From the NCBI GenBank assembly GCA_021205755.1, contig JAJPWX010000046.1, forward strand, positions 1 to 64,000: a stretch of DNA of 64,000 nucleotides. The letters are read 5' to 3'. The notes beneath the pieces are model-generated. The model was not told where the DNA came from. It did no database searches and worked only from the letters and a program-made list of their open reading frames with translations. The position numbers and the translations under genes were made by a program. The stretch is from Lachnospiraceae bacterium (GTDB lineage: Bacteria; Bacillota; Clostridia; Lachnospirales; Lachnospiraceae). Shown here piece by piece: positions 18,453-26,558 of the stretch (position 1 is the first letter of the stretch; each line of letters begins with the position of its first letter).

Positions 18453-20126
18453 ATGGAAGAAAAAACGGCAGTTTCGAGAAATTTCATTGAGCAGATCATT
18501 GACACCGATCTCGCGGAAGGCAAATATGAGACCATTTGCACCCGGTTTCCGCCGGAGCCAAATGGGTATCTGCACATCGGTCACGCGAAATCGATTCTTT
18601 TGAATTACGGTCTGGCAAAGAAGTATGGCGGCAGATTTAATCTACGGTTTGACGATACCAACCCGACAAAAGAAAAGACAGAGTTTGTCGATTCTATTAT
18701 CGCTGATGTAAAGTGGCTGGGCGCGGATTTTGAAGATCGGCTGTTTTTCGCGTCGAATTATTTTGATCAGATGTATGAGGCGGCAGTGAAGCTGATTAAG
18801 AAAGGTAAAGCTTTTGTCTGCGACCTTTCTGCGGAAGAGATCCGTGCATACCGCGGTACGCTGACGGAGCCGGGAAAAGAAAGTCCTTACCGGAACCGCA
18901 GCATCGAGGAAAACCTGGAACTGTTTGAAAACATGAAAAACGGCATGTATGAGGATGGCGCAAAGGTGCTCCGCGCGAAGATTGATATGGCATCCCCGAA
19001 CATCAATATGCGTGACCCGGTTATTTACCGTGTGGCACATATGTCGCATCACAATACCGGTGATAAATGGTGCATTTATCCGATGTATGATTTTGCGCAC
19101 CCCATCGAGGATGCGATTGAAGGTGTGACACATTCCATCTGCACGCTGGAGTTTGAGGATCACCGTCCGCTCTATGACTGGGTGGTAAGAGAGGTAGGCT
19201 ATGAGCATCCGCCTAAACAGATCGAATTTGCGAAGCTTTATCTGACGAACGTCGTGACTGGCAAGCGTTACATCAAAAAGCTCGTAGAAGAAGGAATTGT
19301 GGATGGCTGGGACGATCCGCGGCTGGTATCCATCGCGGCGCTGCGGCGGCGCGGTTTTACGCCGGAGTCGATTCAGATGTTTGTCGACCTCTGCGGTATC
19401 AGCAAGAGCCAGAGTTCTGTGGACTACGCGATGCTGGAGTACTGTATCCGCGAGGACCTGAAGATGAAACGCCCGCGTATGATGGCGGTGCTTGATCCGG
19501 TGAAGCTGGTGATTGACAATTATCCGGAAGACCAGATCGAGTATCTGGACGTGGAGCTGAATCTGGAAAATCCGGATCTTGGTATGCGCAAGGTCCCGTT
19601 TGGCCGTGAACTCTATATTGACCGCGAGGACTTCATGGAGAATCCGCCGAAAAAATATTTCCGCCTGTTCCCGGGCAACGAAGTACGCCTGATGGGGGCT
19701 TACTTTGTGAAATGTGTGAGCTTTGAAAAAGACGAAGCTGGAAACGTGACGGAGATTCACTGCACCTATGACCCGGAGACAAAGAGCGGCAGCGGGTTTA
19801 CTGGCCGCAAAGTCAAGGGCACGATTCACTGGGTGGCGGCGAAGTCTGCGCTTCGGGTGACCGTGCGTTTGTATGAGAACATTATTGACGAGTCAAAGGG
19901 CGTGTACAATGAGGATGGCTCTCTGAATTTGAATCCGAACTCTCTGACTGTGTTGAATAACTGTCCGGTGGAACCGGCATTTGCGGATGCAAAGCCATAT
20001 GACAGCTTTCAGTTTGTTCGTCAGGGATACTTCTGTGTGGACGCGAAAGACTCCAGAGAGGATGCACTTGTATTCAACCGGATTGTGTCCTTAAAGAGCT
20101 CCTTCCGTTTACCGAAAGCAGAGTGA
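18453..20126 (+). CDS. glnS: Glutaminyl-tRNA synthetase
   Basis: GlnRS charges tRNA-Gln directly. The 557-residue class I enzyme has [15 protein letters not shown] (HIGH motif) near residue 34, RFDDTNP near 69 and the anticodon-binding beta-barrel in the C-terminal third. The second signature is altered: where E. coli has VMSKRKL, this protein has VVTGKRYIK, keeping the lysine but replacing Ser with Gly. GlnRS in a Firmicute often coexists with GatCAB, which is not seen in this window. No T-box leader is visible upstream. The GGAGGAG ribosome binding site is strong. Confidence 0.95.
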   Translation: MEEKTAVSRNFIEQIIDTDLAEGKYETICTRFPPEPNGYLHIGHAKSILLNYGLAKKYGGRFNLRFDDTNPTKEKTEFVDSIIADVKWLGADFEDRLFFASNYFDQMYEAAVKLIKKGKAFVCDLSAEEIRAYRGTLTEPGKESPYRNRSIEENLELFENMKNGMYEDGAKVLRAKIDMASPNINMRDPVIYRVAHMSHHNTGDKWCIYPMYDFAHPIEDAIEGVTHSICTLEFEDHRPLYDWVVREVGYEHPPKQIEFAKLYLTNVVTGKRYIKKLVEEGIVDGWDDPRLVSIAALRRRGFTPESIQMFVDLCGISKSQSSVDYAMLEYCIREDLKMKRPRMMAVLDPVKLVIDNYPEDQIEYLDVELNLENPDLGMRKVPFGRELYIDREDFMENPPKKYFRLFPGNEVRLMGAYFVKCVSFEKDEAGNVTEIHCTYDPETKSGSGFTGRKVKGTIHWVAAKSALRVTVRLYENIIDESKGVYNEDGSLNLNPNSLTVLNNCPVEPAFADAKPYDSFQFVRQGYFCVDAKDSREDALVFNRIVSLKSSFRLPKAE

Positions 20127-20148
20127 GAAATGGCATATGCCATTCGTG

Positions 20149-20181
20149 TCTCTTACAGGTAATCCTGTAAGAGATGGTTTT
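20149..20181 (+). terminator. Terminator of glnS
   Basis: A perfect 11-bp stem TCTCTTACAGG / CCTGTAAGAGA with a TAAT loop is followed by TGGTTTTA. It lies 22 bases past the glnS stop codon and upstream of the MocR start. Confidence 0.75.
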
Positions 20182-20211
20182 ACTGCCCCGGTTATAAGGA
20201 GATACGGCGTT

Positions 20212-21636
20212 ATGAATGATCTGACCATCAGCCTGGATGTCCATGCTTCGGTTCCTCTGTATGAGCAGATTTATCATTATATCAAGAACGAAATCCAGAA
20301 CGGAGGGCTGCCTTTCAAAGAAAGGCTGCCCTCTTCGAGAAAATTGGCAGATTATCTGCAGGTAAGCCGAACGACGGTCAATATGGCATATGACCAGCTG
20401 ATTGCGGAGGGCTTTATCGAAGCGGTGCCGCACCGGGGCTATTTTGTGTGTGATCTGGAGGGGCTTGTGCACATAAAGCCGACAATCACGCAGGCCGCAG
20501 GAGAGCCGGCATCGGGAGAAGAAGTATATCAATTTGATTTTTCTCCTCATGGTGTGGATCTGAACAGCTTTCCGCACAACGCGTGGAGAAAGCTTTCCAA
20601 AGAATTGCTGCAGGAAGAGGACAAATACATGTTCCGCCTGGGGGATCCCCAGGGGGAGAGAGAATTGCGGGAAACCATCGCGGTTTATCTGCATCAGGCG
20701 CGTGGAGTAAACGCGTGTCCGGAGCAGATCATTGTCGGCGCGGGGAATGATTTCCTGCTTCTTTTGCTGTGCAGCATGTTCGGGGGCAGCATGAAGATCG
20801 CGATGGAGAGCCCGACCTACCGCAAGGCGTATGACCTGCTTTGCAATTTTTCTAACGATGTGCGGATTGTAGAAATGGATGAATCCGGCATGCGGGTTGA
20901 TCAGCTCGAGAAAACGGGCGCCTGGCTGGCTTATGTGATGCCATCCCATCAGTATCCTCTGGGAACCGTTATGCCGGTGAAACGACGGATGCAGCTGCTT
21001 CGCTGGGCAAGCGCCGGAGGGGATGGGGAAGAACGCTATATTATTGAAGATGATTATGACAGTGAATTCCGTTACAAGGGCAAGCCGATCCCGGCGCTGC
21101 AGGGGTATGACCGGGACGACCGCGTGATTTATATCGGGACATTTTCCAAATCCATAGCGCCTTCCATCCGTGTCAGTTACCTGGTGCTTCCCATGCGGCT
21201 GATGGATTTGTACAGAGCCAGGGCGGGAAATATATCAAGTACGGTTTCCCGTGTCGACCAGATGCTGATCGCCGGATTTTTGAACCAGGGCTATTACGAG
21301 CGTCATCTGAACCGAATGCGCGCGGTATACCGCAGCCGCCACGATGTCCTGCTGGAAGAGCTGAAAGCATTCCGGGGAATTTGCCGGGTGAGAGGGGAAA
21401 ATGCGGGCGTGCATCTGCTGCTTACCTTTACGAACGGCATGACAGAGGAAGAGGCGATTCATCGTGCAGCGGCGCAGGGCGTCCGTGTTTACGGCTTATC
21501 CAGTTATTATGTTGGAGAAGCCAGAAAACCGGCGAAGGATACGGTTATTCTGGGATATGCCAACCTCTCTGAGCAGGAAATACGGGAGGCGGCCGGGCGG
21601 CTGCGGGCAGCGTGGCTGTCGACGGAAGAAATCTGA
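20212..21636 (+). CDS. MocR-family transcriptional regulator (GntR helix-turn-helix plus aminotransferase domain)
   Basis: A 474-residue MocR/PdxR-type regulator. The N-terminal winged helix (SVPLYEQIYHYIKNEI, RLPSSRKLADYLQVSRTTVNMAYDQL) covers residues 1-75 and a fold-type I aminotransferase domain covers about 110-470. The PLP lysine is in IGTFSKSIAPSIRVSY near residue 315. Such proteins sense PLP or an amino acid and regulate neighbours; no vitamin B6 gene is adjacent, so the target is unknown. ATG 20212 has AAGGAG upstream, whereas the ORF-track ATG at 20137 lies inside the palindrome AATGGCATATGCCATT before the glnS terminator. Confidence 0.88.
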   Translation: MNDLTISLDVHASVPLYEQIYHYIKNEIQNGGLPFKERLPSSRKLADYLQVSRTTVNMAYDQLIAEGFIEAVPHRGYFVCDLEGLVHIKPTITQAAGEPASGEEVYQFDFSPHGVDLNSFPHNAWRKLSKELLQEEDKYMFRLGDPQGERELRETIAVYLHQARGVNACPEQIIVGAGNDFLLLLLCSMFGGSMKIAMESPTYRKAYDLLCNFSNDVRIVEMDESGMRVDQLEKTGAWLAYVMPSHQYPLGTVMPVKRRMQLLRWASAGGDGEERYIIEDDYDSEFRYKGKPIPALQGYDRDDRVIYIGTFSKSIAPSIRVSYLVLPMRLMDLYRARAGNISSTVSRVDQMLIAGFLNQGYYERHLNRMRAVYRSRHDVLLEELKAFRGICRVRGENAGVHLLLTFTNGMTEEEAIHRAAAQGVRVYGLSSYYVGEARKPAKDTVILGYANLSEQEIREAAGRLRAAWLSTEEI

Positions 21637-21716
21637 GGTTTAAGAAGCGGAGAAACCGATCTTTGAGAAGCGCTGCAGGGCGGTTGCGAAATACAAAAAA
21701 AAGTGAGGTGGCCAAA

Positions 21717-22346
21717 ATGTTTTATGATGCGCTCACGGATTTCATTTTTGTGGAAGATGAGCCGCGGGAGGCGGACATTATTTTCATACCGGGAAGCTTT
21801 CGGCCGGAGCTGGCGAGGCGGGCATCCAGGCTTTATCACGAGGGATACGCTCCATATATCCTGCCTTCCGGGAAACACAGTATTACCATCGACCGTGCGG
21901 AACAATCAGAAGAGCGGAATATGACAGAGGCGGGAATGGCGCACAGCTCCGCTGCTTCGTACGGTTCTTATGTGTATGATACGGAATCGGATTTCCTTGG
22001 CGGGATTCTGCGCGAAGAAGGAGTTCCGGAGCAGGCTATTCTTCGGGAGCCGGAGGCTACCTTTACCTGGGAAAATGCGATTTATTCCAGGCGTGTGACG
22101 GACGCTGCACATCTTGTGATTCGCCGGGCAATTCTGTGCTGTAAGGCATTCCATGCCCGTCGCAGTCTCATGTACTACCAACAGCAGTTCCCCGATACTG
22201 AATTTATGGTCTGTCCGGTAGTGGTTGACGGGATCGGCCGGACCAGCTGGTATCAGACCCGGCTGGGGATTGATACCGTGCTCGGTGAAGTCGAGCGCTG
22301 CGGCGGACAGTTTCATGAAATCCTGGCGGACAGGATTACCGTTTAA
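21717..22346 (+). CDS. YdcF/DUF218-family protein
   Basis: A 209-residue DUF218 (YdcF-like) protein. Characteristic pieces are ADIIFIPGSF near the start, a serine/threonine-rich middle and EPEATFTWENAIYSRR, the motif around the conserved Asn. Family members are often linked to envelope or SAM-binding functions but no reaction is established. ATG 21717 is preceded by GAGGTGG; the upstream in-frame extension to 21612 runs into the MocR gene. Confidence 0.8.
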   Translation: MFYDALTDFIFVEDEPREADIIFIPGSFRPELARRASRLYHEGYAPYILPSGKHSITIDRAEQSEERNMTEAGMAHSSAASYGSYVYDTESDFLGGILREEGVPEQAILREPEATFTWENAIYSRRVTDAAHLVIRRAILCCKAFHARRSLMYYQQQFPDTEFMVCPVVVDGIGRTSWYQTRLGIDTVLGEVERCGGQFHEILADRITV

Positions 22347-22371
22347 CTGAAAATATGACCGTTTAACTGAA
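22338..22371. repeat. Tandem 20-bp direct repeat at the end of the DUF218 gene
   Basis: ACCGTTTAACTGAA occurs at 22338-22351 and again at 22358-22371. The first copy contains the stop codon of the DUF218 gene. Confidence 0.6.
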
Positions 22372-22480
22372 TCCTATTGAAAAAAATTTTATAACGTATA
22401 TTATGATAAAAAAGACAGACGTTACAGGATTGCTTTTGAGGTTAAATCGTTGAAAAGCAGATACAACAGGAGGTGGGGCG

Positions 22481-22849
22481 ATGGTTCGGTTTGTCATGTA
22501 CGCGGATAAAAAAGAAGATATCGATGGATATGCCAGCCTGCTGCGAGATGCAGTGCGGGAGCGCGGAGAGTGGCCGCTGATCCATACGTATGTCGGAGCG
22601 CACGAGCTGCTCCCATACTTGCATTTTGTACGCAAAAACCCCTGCCTGATTATGGTAGTAATGACCCGCGGTCAGCAGGGACGTAAGGAAGCTATGCGGA
22701 TTCGGGAAAACAACTGGGAAGCCAGAATGCTCTGGTTCTCTGATCCGGAGAACGAACCCTACTCTGATTCTATGAAGCTTACCTGTTTCGGTCGCCTTCC
22801 GGTTGAGGAAGAAGAGATAGGAGCCGTGCTCGATGCATGTGATCTTTGA
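22481..22849 (+). CDS. Degenerate receiver-like small protein
   Basis: A 122-residue protein with no firm family match. Its layout resembles a response-regulator receiver of the LytTR class without an output domain: strand MVRFVMYADKKED, helix GYASLLRDAVRERGEW, hydrophobic strand CLIMVVMTRGQQGRKEAMRIR, strand ARMLWFSDPENEP and a final Leu-Pro-rich strand-helix. The position where a phospho-aspartate is expected is occupied by Met-Thr, so it would not be phosphorylated normally. GGAGGTGGGG precedes the ATG. This is a fold-level guess. Confidence 0.5.
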   Translation: MVRFVMYADKKEDIDGYASLLRDAVRERGEWPLIHTYVGAHELLPYLHFVRKNPCLIMVVMTRGQQGRKEAMRIRENNWEARMLWFSDPENEPYSDSMKLTCFGRLPVEEEEIGAVLDACDL

Positions 22850-22987
22850 TGCTTTATAGGCCGGAAACACAGTGAATAAGAAAAATATCAGAATAAAAAT
22901 CTGGGAAAAAGATAAACCTGTAATTGAAGCAGAAATCAGGATATAAACAGGAACATGACAAACAGGAAAAAGAAAGCAGGTAATGAA

Positions 22988-23248
22988 ATGACATATAAAA
23001 AGGAATATCTGGAAGTTTTTTTAAAGAATCAGGAACGGCTCTTTGACGAACCTGTCGCTGAGACCCTGGAAGATGCGGACGAGTTTCTGGAAGAATGCAT
23101 GGCGATAGTCGTTGATAATTACAAAGAACTGAAAAAATACTTTAAAGAGAACGGCGGCGACATTTCCGGAATGACCAAAGAGGAAGTCCTGGAACAGGCA
23201 GAGGTTTTTGCATTGCCGGATGGAAAATTTCTGGTCGTCGAGGGATAA
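22988..23248 (+). CDS. Small acidic protein of unknown function upstream of spoVAC
   Basis: An 86-residue, acidic and probably all-helical protein (LEVFLKNQERLFDEP, ADEFLEECMAIVVDNYKELKKYF). I do not recognise the family. It is the gene immediately before spoVAC, and a candidate sporulation promoter for spoVAC overlaps its stop codon. The start at ATG 22988 is preferred over 22955 because GCAGG lies nearby and the extra N-terminus is lysine-rich and unstructured. Confidence 0.6.
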   Translation: MTYKKEYLEVFLKNQERLFDEPVAETLEDADEFLEECMAIVVDNYKELKKYFKENGGDISGMTKEEVLEQAEVFALPDGKFLVVEG

Positions 23249-23271
23249 CCGAATAAAAACAGGACATCCTA
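23243..23271 (+). promoter_or_regulatory. Candidate sigma-G-type promoter of spoVAC
   Basis: CATCCTA fits the sigma-G -10 pattern CATnnTA, and GGATA (pattern GnATR) lies 17 bases upstream. The spacing and a sporulation gene downstream support it; the -35 base at the second position is not the preferred one. Confidence 0.4.
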
Positions 23272-23355
23272 TACTATAAGTTTATGCGCACGATCTTCGC
23301 TACAGGTGAGAATATTTGTGCGGAATCGTAAATAAAAAAGAAAGAGGATGTCATT

Positions 23356-23823
23356 ATGCCGGATATAGCAAAGCAAAAACAACAGAAAGAATACCAAAAA
23401 TATGTAAAAGAAATAACGCCGACCCACAGCCTTGCCCTGAATATGTGCAAGGCTTTTGTTACAGGCGGTGCAATCTGTGTAATTGGTCAGATCATCACAA
23501 ACTGGTGTACCTCCCTGGGAATGGAAGACCAGACAGCGGCGAGGTGGTGCTCTCTGCTCCTTGTTCTGCTCAGCGTGATCCTCACTGGATTTGGAATATA
23601 CCCCAAACTGGCAAAGTTTGGCGGCGCTGGTACGCTCGTGCCGATTACCGGTTTTGCGAATTCCGTTGCGGCTCCGGCGATCGAGTATAAGAAAGAAGGC
23701 CAGGTCTTCGGCATCGGCTGTAAGATTTTTACCATCGCCGGACCGGTGATTTTGTACGGGCTGTTCACCAGCTGGGTGCTGGGGCTGATTTACTGGGTGC
23801 TGAAGATGATTGGGGTGATGTGA
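23356..23823 (+). CDS. spoVAC: Stage V sporulation protein AC
   Basis: SpoVAC is an inner-membrane component of the spore dipicolinate channel, mechanosensitive in Bacillus. The 155-residue protein has an N-terminal charged stretch (KQQKEYQKYVKE), then four hydrophobic segments starting near 30, 62, 90 and 125; NMCKAFVTGGAICVIGQ is the family signature. Partners spoVAD and spoVAE are not next to it. A second, truncated copy of its 3' end lies 1.3 kb downstream on the far side of the Fic module. Confidence 0.93.
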   Translation: MPDIAKQKQQKEYQKYVKEITPTHSLALNMCKAFVTGGAICVIGQIITNWCTSLGMEDQTAARWCSLLLVLLSVILTGFGIYPKLAKFGGAGTLVPITGFANSVAAPAIEYKKEGQVFGIGCKIFTIAGPVILYGLFTSWVLGLIYWVLKMIGVM

Positions 23824-23992
23824 GCAGGGAAAGTTTTCTTTTTTTATTTCGAAGAAGCACCGCCGGAATGATGTGTTGATACTGCGAGTTTTCAATTGCT
23901 CAATATGTCTGCATCGGGGTGTTGGATTGAAACATTTTGTCCTTTGGTGCAACGTGGCGGAGATAATTAATAATGAGGCAGACATGATACAG

Positions 23993-24036
23993 AATGGAAG
24001 ACATATCCTTGCGGAACAGGTCTTCCATTTTTCATT
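23993..24036 (+). terminator. Terminator upstream of the vbhA-fic module
   Basis: A 10-bp perfect stem AATGGAAGAC / GTCTTCCATT with a 17-base loop is followed by TTTCATTTT. It could end transcripts from spoVAC about 170 bases after its stop. Apart from this hairpin and the vbhA promoter, 23824-24128 holds no gene. Confidence 0.65.
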
Positions 24037-24065
24037 TTAAGATGGCTATTTCTATCGCAATGTGT

Positions 24066-24071
24066 TATACT
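24066..24071 (+). promoter_or_regulatory. -10 element of the vbhA-fic promoter
   Basis: TATACT, embedded in GTTATACTATAAAA, lies 58 bases upstream of vbhA. A convincing -35 is not seen (TGGCTA at 17-base spacing), which may indicate an autoregulated or activator-dependent promoter. Confidence 0.4.
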
Positions 24072-24128
24072 ATAAAAATAAAAGATGTTTTAGGTTATGG
24101 CAAAGACGTATACAAGGAGATGATTTCA

Positions 24129-24299
24129 ATGTTAGTGAGTGCTGATAAAAAATGGGATTACGCACTTGGTATGATAAAAATAGATGGTCTGGAACCTACG
24201 GCAGAAATGAAGAAGCTTATTGAAAAGGAAAAGCATGGAGAGATGTCCATGGAGGATGTAAAAATAGCACTGGATCGCAAATATAAAATGAAACAATAG
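24129..24299 (+). CDS. VbhA-type antitoxin of the Fic module
   Basis: A 56-residue helical protein with the layout of VbhA-family antitoxins: an inhibitory helix (DYALGMIKIDGLEP), then EMKKLIEKEKHGEMSMEDVKIAL. Class I Fic toxins are kept off by such a separate protein whose inhibitory motif S/TxxxE(G/N) blocks the ATP site. Here the best alignment reads MIKIDG, with Met for Ser/Thr and Asp for Glu. It ends 8 bases before the fic gene. ATG 24129 is chosen because AAGGAG sits nine bases upstream; the longer ORF-track start lies in a terminator. Confidence 0.75.
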   Translation: MLVSADKKWDYALGMIKIDGLEPTAEMKKLIEKEKHGEMSMEDVKIALDRKYKMKQ

Positions 24300-24307
24300 G
24301 AGAGAAA

Positions 24308-25072
24308 ATGCGAGACCCCTATCTTTATCCGAATTCAAATGTTTTGAAAAATCTTGCCGACTTGAGGGATCAGACTCTGTTGGACGACATGGAGGCAGAT
24401 TATACTGCCCTCAGACTTTCTGAGATTGTTACAGACATCAATTGGCTGGATTTTAATTTTCAATCTCTGTGTTACATGCATTATCTGATTTTTCAGGATG
24501 TGTACGAATGGGCTGGAAAGCCACGTATCATTAATATAGAAAAATCTGAGGCTGTGTTGGGCGATCTTTCTGTTGAATACTCTGATTGTTTTGACATTGA
24601 AAGAGATTCAGAAACTGTCTTGTCGGATATGAATGCTACTGACTGGAAAACTCTTGATCCAGAGTGTGCAACAAAACAGTTTTCTGATTCTATGTCAAAA
24701 CTCTGGAAAGTTCATCCTTTCCGGGAGGGCAACACACGTACAGTTGTTACGTTCTGTTCCCTGTTTATTGAAGCTCAGGGAATTTATATTGACAGTAATC
24801 TGTTTAAGGATAATGCAGCATATATGCGGAATGCGTTGGTAGCTTCTAATGCGATTTTTCATGACCTTGGCGATTTGCGTAAGTCTGAATATCTGGAACG
24901 AATTGTGCGGAATGCGCTTGATGAAGGTAGCCATATGCGAAATCGTGTGGAGAAACAAATTCAGAAAGCAGGAATTCCTGTATCGGATGATGTGGTTAGA
25001 AAAATTGTGTTCTGGAATCGGAAAACAGAATATGAACATACCTCACAGGAAATTAAGGAGTATTTGAAATAA
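24308..25072 (+). CDS. fic: Fic-family AMP-transferase toxin
   Basis: A 254-residue Fic-domain protein. The catalytic motif reads HPFREGNTRT near residue 138; the canonical form is HPFx(D/E)GN(G/K)R, so the G/K position is Thr. The catalytic histidine, acidic residue, Asn and Arg are all kept. An N-terminal segment (YMHYLIFQDVYEWAGKPR) is the usual Fic substrate-flap region. Fic toxins transfer AMP from ATP to Tyr/Thr/Ser of targets such as gyrase or topoisomerase IV. A vbhA-like gene precedes it. Base usage is visibly more AT-rich than the neighbouring genes, suggesting transfer. Confidence 0.85.
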   Translation: MRDPYLYPNSNVLKNLADLRDQTLLDDMEADYTALRLSEIVTDINWLDFNFQSLCYMHYLIFQDVYEWAGKPRIINIEKSEAVLGDLSVEYSDCFDIERDSETVLSDMNATDWKTLDPECATKQFSDSMSKLWKVHPFREGNTRTVVTFCSLFIEAQGIYIDSNLFKDNAAYMRNALVASNAIFHDLGDLRKSEYLERIVRNALDEGSHMRNRVEKQIQKAGIPVSDDVVRKIVFWNRKTEYEHTSQEIKEYLK

Positions 25073-25117
25073 TAAATCATATTAGGATGTTACATTTTTT
25101 CTAATGTACCCCTGGCA

Positions 25118-25246
25118 GAAGGTCAAACTTTCGGAATAGGCTGCAAAATCTTTACCATTGCCGGTCCCGTAATCCTGTACGGGCTATTCACCAGCTGGGG
25201 GCTGGGATTGATTTACTGGGGGCTGAAGATGGTTGGGGTGATGTGA
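25118..25246 (+). pseudogene. Truncated second copy of the spoVAC 3' end
   Basis: Translation gives EGQTFGIGCKIFTIAGPVIL and onward to KMVGVM and a stop, matching the last 42 residues of SpoVAC. By hand count about 106 of 129 bases match 23695-23823, most differences being silent third positions. The similarity continues past the stop with an identical GCAGGGAAAGTTTTCTTTTT. The 5' part of this copy is missing; the Fic module lies where it would be. The remaining part of 25073-25377 has no gene except the GGDEF promoter region. Confidence 0.85.
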
Positions 25247-25300
25247 GCAGGGAAAGTTTTCTTTTTATATTTCCAAGAAGCGCGCTCCCATTTTGATGTT

Positions 25301-25328
25301 TTGCCTGTTGATACTGGCTTTGTATGCT
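25301..25328 (+). promoter_or_regulatory. Possible promoter of the GGDEF gene
   Basis: TTGCCT and TATGCT at 16-base spacing lie upstream of the GGDEF gene. Match is moderate. Confidence 0.35.
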
Positions 25329-25378
25329 AAACTGTGCTCGTAGAGTTTAACGTATGGCAAATGGTGTGGATTCACTGA

Positions 25379-26545
25379 ATGTTGCTGCGGCGAGTGTGGT
25401 TGCGTTCTGGGAGTTATGTAAAAAAGGCGACTGAGAGGGAAAGTATTTTGCAATTATGGAATAGAATCTGGAAAAAAATGAATCAGGAATCCCTTTTTGC
25501 GAATGAAACACAGCGAACCGTTGTTTTGCTGCGCTGTGTTTATCTGGTTCTGATTGTATATTATGCAATTTTCTTTGTGCTGATGACTGTCTACAGTCAG
25601 ACAGAGGAAGGGATTTTCCGCATTTCATGGATTGCCATTGTGTCTATTTGCGCTACAGTATGGCTGCTTTGCCTTTCCTATCGGCAAAGAATCCGTAGGA
25701 ATCTGATACTTTTTATCGCCATGGAAATTATATGGCTGATCGGTTTTATTGCAGTGTTTGGCTGGAGTTGCGGCGCTCAGCAGATTATGTTTGTTTTGAT
25801 GGTATTGGTTTATTTTTCTTTTTATGATGCCCTTCCTCAGAAAGCAATTTTTACGGTTGGGCTTTTTCTGCTTCGTTTCATCCTCTTTGTTTTTTCACAG
25901 AAATATGGAGCGTATGCAGAGCTGCATGGCAGATTGTTAATTATCCTGCAGGTCTGGAGTTCTCTTTCTTTTTTTACATTGATGGGGATTATCTGCGGAT
26001 TTTTCAGTTCTAATATTGAAACTGCGGACAAGAATCTTGTTCTCTACAATCAGATGCTGCGGGAACAGGCCTCAACAGATCCGCTGACCGGGATCTGGAA
26101 CCGACGCCGTATGCGTACCTATCTGGCTGACAATATCCGGCAGTATCCACAGATGCCTTTTTCACTTGGAATGGGGGATATTGATCTGTTCAAGCGAATC
26201 AACGATACATATGGGCATGATTGCGGGGACGCAGTTTTGAAATGGCTTACGGATTTGCTGCAAAATACCATGGATGGAAAGGGACGGATCTGCCGTTGGG
26301 GTGGTGAGGAATTCCTTTTGTATTTTCCGGAAATGAATGGTGATGAGGCAACAAAGGTACTCATTGATTTTCTTTTGAAACTGGGAAGAACCCCTTTTCG
26401 GTGGAAAGAGGAAGAAATACATATTTCCATGACATTCGGTGTGGGAGAATATGATTTTCATTCAGAACTGGATGCACTGATCAAACAGGCAGATGAAAAG
26501 CTGTATATAGGCAAAAACAAAGGACGCAATCAGGTGGTATTCTGA
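25379..26545 (+). CDS. Membrane diguanylate cyclase (GGDEF)
   Basis: A protein of up to 388 residues with about five or six transmembrane segments between residues 45 and 225 and a GGDEF domain from about 240 to the end. The cyclase motif is RWGGEEFLLYF near residue 305, and GDIDLFKRINDTYGHDCGD is the family signature for metal and GTP binding. It should make cyclic di-GMP at the membrane; no EAL partner is in view. The start is uncertain: GAGGGAAAG precedes TTG 25448 and another candidate is ATG 25478. Its last codons overlap the ssrA terminator of the opposite strand. Confidence 0.85.
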   Translation: MLLRRVWLRSGSYVKKATERESILQLWNRIWKKMNQESLFANETQRTVVLLRCVYLVLIVYYAIFFVLMTVYSQTEEGIFRISWIAIVSICATVWLLCLSYRQRIRRNLILFIAMEIIWLIGFIAVFGWSCGAQQIMFVLMVLVYFSFYDALPQKAIFTVGLFLLRFILFVFSQKYGAYAELHGRLLIILQVWSSLSFFTLMGIICGFFSSNIETADKNLVLYNQMLREQASTDPLTGIWNRRRMRTYLADNIRQYPQMPFSLGMGDIDLFKRINDTYGHDCGDAVLKWLTDLLQNTMDGKGRICRWGGEEFLLYFPEMNGDEATKVLIDFLLKLGRTPFRWKEEEIHISMTFGVGEYDFHSELDALIKQADEKLYIGKNKGRNQVVF

Positions 26546-26553
26546 GCGTCCTT
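26510..26553 (-). terminator. Terminator of ssrA, overlapping the GGDEF gene
   Basis: An 8-bp stem AAGGACGC / GCGTCCTT (26520-26527 and 26546-26553) read on the minus strand is followed by TGTTTTTGCC. It begins six bases after the mature tmRNA 3' end. The lower arm lies within the coding sequence of the GGDEF protein. Confidence 0.8.
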
Positions 26554-26558
26554 GCGGA

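Noticed and set aside
18642-19829. 395-codon minus-strand ORF opposite glnS
   Set aside because: Shadow frame of glnS; composition and lack of start signals argue against coding.
23824-25117. Insertion sequence or transposon carrying the fic module
   Set aside because: No transposase, terminal inverted repeats or target duplication could be seen around the module.
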